Below, piece after piece: positions 59,101 through 64,000 of a DNA stretch of 64,000 nucleotides; within the stretch, counting starts at the first letter, position 1, and the number at the start of each line of letters is the position of its first letter. The notes below the pieces were generated by a model that was not told the DNA's origin, did no database searches, and was given only the letters and a program-made list of their open reading frames with translations. The stretch lies in contig NC_088340.1 of the NCBI RefSeq assembly GCF_036884655.1, positions 33,627,001 through 33,691,000 of the forward strand. Reading direction: 5' to 3'. The stretch comes from Musa acuminata AAA Group (Eukaryota > Streptophyta > Magnoliopsida > Zingiberales > Musaceae). The translations under genes were made by a program, and so were the position numbers.

Positions 59101-60387
59101 ATTAGAACAAGTCAGATTGATCCACCTCGAACATTTTCCTTATCACCTTCACCTTTTACGTTCAACAAAGCTATCGTGTGCTGCTAAATTCCAGCAAAAT
59201 CCGTCAGATTACCAGACTGGTCTTCCGTTATGCGTTTCAGATGGTTTGAGTCGCATACATCTTCAACGGATGCATTTATTATGTTTAGAGACGACGCAAA
59301 TGGCTTCCTGCAAGTCTACGACAGACCTGCTTACGAGTCCAACTTCGAACCCATTCTTCCATGGTTACCCCACGCTGATGTGATCCAATCAACGATGTAC
59401 TTGTTTTCCACGAGCTGGTCTCCTTACCTATCACCATTTCTCCACCTCCATCTCCCTACCGGAAGACAGAGCTCCTCGTGCATTAAACCATTCCTCGAGG
59501 TACTCTGCAACTCCAGAGAATGTTCAGATCTCCTCGAAGAAGACAACTCCTTTCGACTGCTAACATCTCTCTAACAAATCGCTGCTTGGGAACCTTGTCC
59601 GTGGAACACGGCTTGTCCACCACTTCAGCTCAGGGTGGGCGGAAAGGACCCAAACCGGCGGTTTGGGATGGTGGTGGGAATCCAAGACCGGGAAATCCAA
59701 AGCCACCACCACCACCTTTGTGAGACCATTCAAAGTCACGGTCAAACTGTGGGGCTGCCGAAGGAAACATCTGACACCAAAGAAACCTTCCGACTCCCTC
59801 TTTCTCCCCCACTTTCTTCCACCCTCTGTAAAGACCTCCAAAGTCAAGCCTCCCTCTTCCACCCTGCATTCACTCTCATCATTTATCTCTAGTCTACGCT
59901 ACTGTTGGAATCCCCAGTCCGGTCTGTGACTGAGTCAACTGTCAGAGCCCAAGCGTGGAAAACCTGCACACACACACACACACACACATTTCCCAGTTCC
60001 CTGTGTTCTTTTCTCTGCATCTTCCCGATGGACTACAAATAAAGTTCCAGTCTTTAATCCTATCTCGATCTCTCTCTCTTTCCTTAAGACACCACTCCTT
60101 GGGAACTGTTGCCCAGCTAGAAGAGGGAGAGGAAGAGAGATCAAAGATCCTGCCTTTGTGTTATCTTCTTGATATTTGTTGCTCATCTTCTCGACTCTGT
60201 TGCATGTTTCTTCCTCATTTACACACAGGAGGTTGAAGAAAGACCCTTTCCGCTTTGTATGATCCATCCAACAGTCAATGTCCCTGCCTCAGTTTTCTGC
60301 ATGAGGCTCGCACCTTTATAGTCTTATCTCCTTCCTCTTAAACCACCGACTTCAGGTGATCGTTCTATCACAGAAGAGCTGGTAGAA
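59101..60387. other. Intergenic spacer and promoter of the plus-strand LRR gene
   Basis: Open frames at 59117-59574 show no domain I know. A (CA)n tract lies at about 59966-59988 and a CT-rich stretch at about 60062-60083, probably in the leader. Confidence 0.45.
59731..59945 (+). promoter_or_regulatory. Conserved promoter islands of the plus-strand LRR gene
   Basis: CAAAGTCACGGTCAA, TGTGGGGCT, CAAAGTCAAG, CTTCCAC, GCATTCACTCT, CTGTGACT and GAGTCA appear in the same order as in 57850-57665 (minus). The GTCAA elements are the complement of W-box cores, which WRKY factors bind in defence genes. Confidence 0.55.
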
Positions 60388-62237
60388 ATGAAGACGTATA
60401 ATGGCCCCTTCTTCCTTCCTCTTTTGTTCTTGTGCTTTTCCTCCTGGCTTTCTTTGCATAGCTCTGCAGACACTTCCACCTCCCAACTCAGCCAAACGCA
60501 AACACGAATCATGGGGAATCTCGCCCGGAGCCTCCACAGCTCCTTACCCAACGCTAAATGGAACACTAGTGACCCAAATCCTTGTCGTTGGATAAGAGTC
60601 AAGTGCTCTTCTTCAGGAAACTCCTCGGTGGTCAAAAGCCTAGACCTCTCCGGGGTCGGCTTATACACCGCCCCCAACTCCTCGTCGGCTGCCAGCTTCT
60701 TCGACCTACTCTGCCGCCTTGACTCTTTGGAGTCCCTCGACCTCTCTGCGAACTCTTTGACCGACATCCCCGGGTTCTTCTTCCCCAACTGCAGCTTCTT
60801 GCATGGGCTGAAGTCACTCAATCTCAGCTCCAATATGTTATATGGTGCTCTAACAAATTTCTCGCGTTTCAGATCTTTGGAGACGCTGGATATGTCTTTC
60901 AATAACCTCATTGGAACAGTCGATTCAAAGTTAGATGGCCTCGCCAGATTGAAAAGCTTAAATCTTTCTGTGAATCAATTCACCGGAGAGATGCCTGCTC
61001 TTGGGAAGAGCCAAGGATTGGAGGAACTGGTTCTGTCTGCGAATTCCTTCTATGGCCAAATCCCAAGTGACATCCGTGGTCATCAAAACCTGACCTTATT
61101 GGATCTACGCCAGAATGACCTCTCTGGGGTGACTCCAGACGGGATCGGGAATCTCTCTAAGTTGGAGACGCTGCTCCTTTCTTCTAATAGTTTGGGCGGG
61201 CAGATCCCCAGAAGCTTGTCCAACATCACGAGTCTCTCTCGATTTGCCGCCAATCAGAACTTCTTCATCGGCAGCATACCTTCCGGAATTACCAAGTATG
61301 TCAGGGTTTTGGACCTCAGCTACAATAACCTTAGCCGCGAGATACCAGCGGACCTTCTGTCATCTCCTAATCTGGTGTCCGTGGATCTGTCATACAACAA
61401 GATTCAAGGTCCTATTCCTAAAAATCTGTCTCAGAATCTCTACCGATTGCGGCTTGGTGGGAACTCACTCGATGGGACCATTCCAGAAACGATTGGGAAG
61501 CTCTCCAGTTTGACGTACTTGGAGCTGAATGACAATAATTTGGACTCGCAGATTAATCCACAGATCGGCGGCTGCAAGAATCTGACGCTCTTAAATCTTG
61601 CATCCAATCGTTTGCATGGCGAATTGCCGGAGGAGTTGGGTAGCCTTCAAAAGCTGGTTGTATTGAAGCTTCAAAAGAACAACCTCAGTGGCGGCATCCC
61701 TGATAAGCTCTTCGAATTGCAGGTCAACTTGAGCGTACTAGATCTAAGCCAAAACTCCCTCACTGGTGTGATCCCATCCGCAATTTCCAGATTAGAGAGT
61801 CTTTCGAACTTGATCTTAGAAGGTAATTATTTCGATGGTTCTATACCCGATACCATTGGTAACATGCCATCTCTGATGGAACTGAAGCTGGGAGGCAACA
61901 GGTTGAGTGGAACAGTTCCTACAATGCCTGCTAACCTGAGGATAGCTCTTAACCTCAGTCATAACTTACTCAGTGGATCCATACCACCCTCTCTCGTTGC
62001 TTTAACAGAATTGGAGGTTGTTGATCTCTCAGACAATGGTTTTACTGGTGAGATTCCAAGTTTTTTAGCAGGCATGAGAAGCTTGACACTGTTAAATCTG
62101 TCCAACAATAATCTTTCTGGAATTTGTCCTCCATTTGGAAATTATGTTACTGTCATCACCTCTGGGAACAGGTATCTCATATGCTCAACCGAAAGCCAAA
62201 ACACATTGCTTGGGTCACGTAAGAAGAGGTCACTTGT
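60388..62237 (+). repeat. Right arm of the ~1.85-kb inverted repeat
   Basis: Coding sequence for the ectodomain, nearly identical to 57392-55545. Protein differences cluster in the first ~110 residues; from there to the last LRR I noted a single substitution (SGICPPFG versus SGICPAFG). Confidence 0.9.
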
Positions 62238-63767
62238 TGTGATCATCGTCGTGGTTATCTCCATGGTCGCTTTCTTAATCTTGGTTGCAGTGGTTGTTCT
62301 GCTAATCTCTTCCAAGCGCTTTTATCGGGTGGAAGAGGAAACTCCACAACTTGCAGAAAGCAATCTTCAGATTGTTAATGGCTGCTTTGTGACTGCAAAC
62401 AGTATACATAGATCGAGTATCGACTTCTCCAAAACAATGGAAGTCACCAGTAATCCAAGAAAATTCATACTGAAGACTCGATTCTCTACCTACTACAAGG
62501 CTGTCATGCCAAACGGGGTTAGCTACTCCGTAAAGAAACTGAATTGGACTGACAAGATTTTCCAAATGGGAAGCCATGATAGATTCCGCCAAGAACTGGA
62601 GGTGTTAGGAAAGCTGAGCAACTCAAATGTAATGGTTCCTTTGGCGTATGTGTTGACCGAAGACAGCGCTTACCTGTTCTATGAACATGTGCACAGGGGG
62701 ACTGTGTTCGATTTCCTTCACAAGAACTTGGTGAATGTTTTGGATTGGCCCTCTCGTTACTGCATAATGCTAGGGGTAGCTCAAGGGTTGACATTTCTCC
62801 ATGGGTGCACGCAGCCAGTTCTTCTGCTTGATCTATCGACAAAGACGATTCACATGAAGTCACCTAAGGAGCCTCAGATAGGGGACATCGAGCTCTGCAA
62901 AGTTATCGATCCTTCGAAGAGTACCGGGAGTCTCTCCACTGTTGCTGGCTCGGTTGGATATATTCCTCCAGGTGAGACAGCAAAGCTAATGTTCTTATCC
63001 TTTAGATTTCTTATGGTTAGACGAACTATTGCTGCGTGTTGTGCTTAGTATTTTCCTTTCTCAATATGAATGCTTTTTATATATCAAGTTGCAATCAGTC
63101 ATGTTTTACTCTCCTCTGTACTAATTTGCATTCATTGAAGAGTTCCAACTAATCTACCTCTTTCGATGAGCTAATTCCTCTTTATTTATAACTTCCATGC
63201 ATGATAAGATCAGAAGCACTCTGAGAAAAAGGTATCATAGACAATCATTTCTGCTTGTTTTACAGAAGAAAATTATACTGGGGCTGATCCATGGCACCTC
63301 ATGTTTTGTAATATCTATAAATCAGAAACACAATGAATTATTTCTATATACTACAGGTTTTTATATATCTAGCCACTTCTTTTTAGATGACATGTTTTCT
63401 GAATTGAGGCTTAGGTATTCTGATTGTCTAATATCATGGATTCATCTTTTTGGTTTCAGAGTACGCATACACCATGACGGTGACAATGGCTGGGAATGTC
63501 TACAGTTTTGGGGTCATTGTACTGGAGCTGCTGACTGGGAAACCAGCAGTGAGCAATGGACTTGAGTTGGCCAAATGGGCACTAAGCCACTCAGCTAGGT
63601 CTAGTGAAAGAGAGCAGATCCTTGATCCTAAAATTGCGAAAACGTCGTTGGCTGTTCGAAGTCAGATGCTTTCGATTCTGAAGGTTGCCCTAGCATGCGT
63701 CAGCACGTCGCCGGAGGCAAGGCCGAAGATGCGAAATGCATTGAGGTTGCTGTTCAATGCAAAGTAG
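60388..63767 (+). CDS. LRR receptor-like kinase, PXC3/At2g41820-type, atypical kinase (963 aa)
   Basis: Two exons, 60388-62971 and 63460-63767. The donor GTGAGA follows CCTCCAG and the acceptor TTTCAG precedes AGTACGCA; the phases restore GYIPPEYAYTM. Signal peptide ([19 protein letters not shown]), LRR cap, about 21 LRRs, transmembrane span about 616-641 (VVIIVVVISMVAFLILVAVV), then a cytoplasmic kinase-like domain: AVMPNGVSYSVKKL with the ATP-binding lysine about K716, GLTFLHG, catalytic-loop LLDLSTK with D815 but no HR or K, DIE (833-835) in place of DFG, AGSVGYIPPEYAYTM (activation segment end), VYSFGVIVLELLTG and RPKMR. Together these suggest a pseudokinase or weak kinase, as in the related Arabidopsis protein. 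It is likely a plasma-membrane receptor acting in signalling; the ligand is unknown. Length is normal for the family and no lesion is seen. Confidence 0.9.
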
Positions 63768-64000
63768 TTGTTGCTCGGCAAAGGCAGCTAAAGGTTTCTT
63801 GTTGTTGCTCAGAATTGGTCATGCACTAGTTGTGCTGGTGATAGCTGTGTTCTTTTGGTATTGAACTGCTGTTTTACCATTCAGTATTGTTAATATCCAC
63901 CATTGTAAGATAGTATCTATCACACTAGTATCTCTATTTCCTTGAGAGTGTTGGTCCTTGTTTCAGCACTCAGAAAGCAGAGTGATGTAACAGGAGATCT

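Noticed and set aside
59117..59869. Several overlapping frames of 67-114 aa upstream of the plus LRR gene
   Set aside because: No domain, overlapping frames on both strands, and part coincides with promoter islands.

Overview
The window is nuclear DNA of a flowering plant. The genes have spliced GT-AG introns, plant-specific families (NAC, LRR receptor kinase, plant phosphonomutase-like enzyme) and plant Ty1/copia retrotransposons primed by initiator-Met tRNA. GC-rich 5' exons and abundant Sirevirus-type copia elements suggest a monocot, perhaps of the banana order, but I cannot prove that.

Region 1 (1-18990): an AT-rich tandem array with a period of about 590 bp, holding 31 near-complete copies and one partial copy and running off the left edge. 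Read on the minus strand, each monomer is a decayed piece of copia gag and the start of protease: gag helical region, Arg/Gly-rich stretch, zinc knuckle, then an LDTxAS-x-HM protease motif that joins straight back to the gag start point. At its right edge the array runs, in the same reading frame, into the unamplified N-terminal gag (18327-18590), a decayed tRNA-Met primer site (18669-18680) and LTR-like sequence. The satellite therefore seems to have expanded in place inside one retrotransposon.

Region 2 (18991-25530): a seven-exon gene for a PEP-mutase/isocitrate-lyase family enzyme (20925-22700, +, 306 aa), a broken NAC gene on the minus strand (23416-23939), small tandem repeats and microsatellites.

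Region 3 (25640-54975): an old, decayed minus-strand copia relic (LTR, PBS, gag, INT / RT, PPT, LTR) split by a 24.9-kb composite insertion (27530-52393). The insertion holds three related plus-strand elements. Element A (27530-44058) is a pol-less gag relic. Element B (31184-40172) is very young, nested in A, with a 5-bp target duplication; it has intact gag and a second ORF in place of most of pol. Element C (44061-52393) has gag-pol in one frame broken by nonsense codons. A and C abut with 2 bp between LTR ends. The composite is flanked by a 100-bp direct repeat instead of a 5-bp duplication, and its last LTR lacks its terminal 3 bases.

Region 4 (55000-64000): a large AT microsatellite and two divergently transcribed LRR receptor genes whose ectodomain coding sequences form near-identical inverted arms of about 1.85 kb, 3 kb apart. 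The plus copy carries a transmembrane segment and a split, atypical kinase domain. The minus copy ends just after the membrane region with an unrelated tail and no kinase. The promoters keep only short islands of similarity, which suggests gene conversion of the coding arms.
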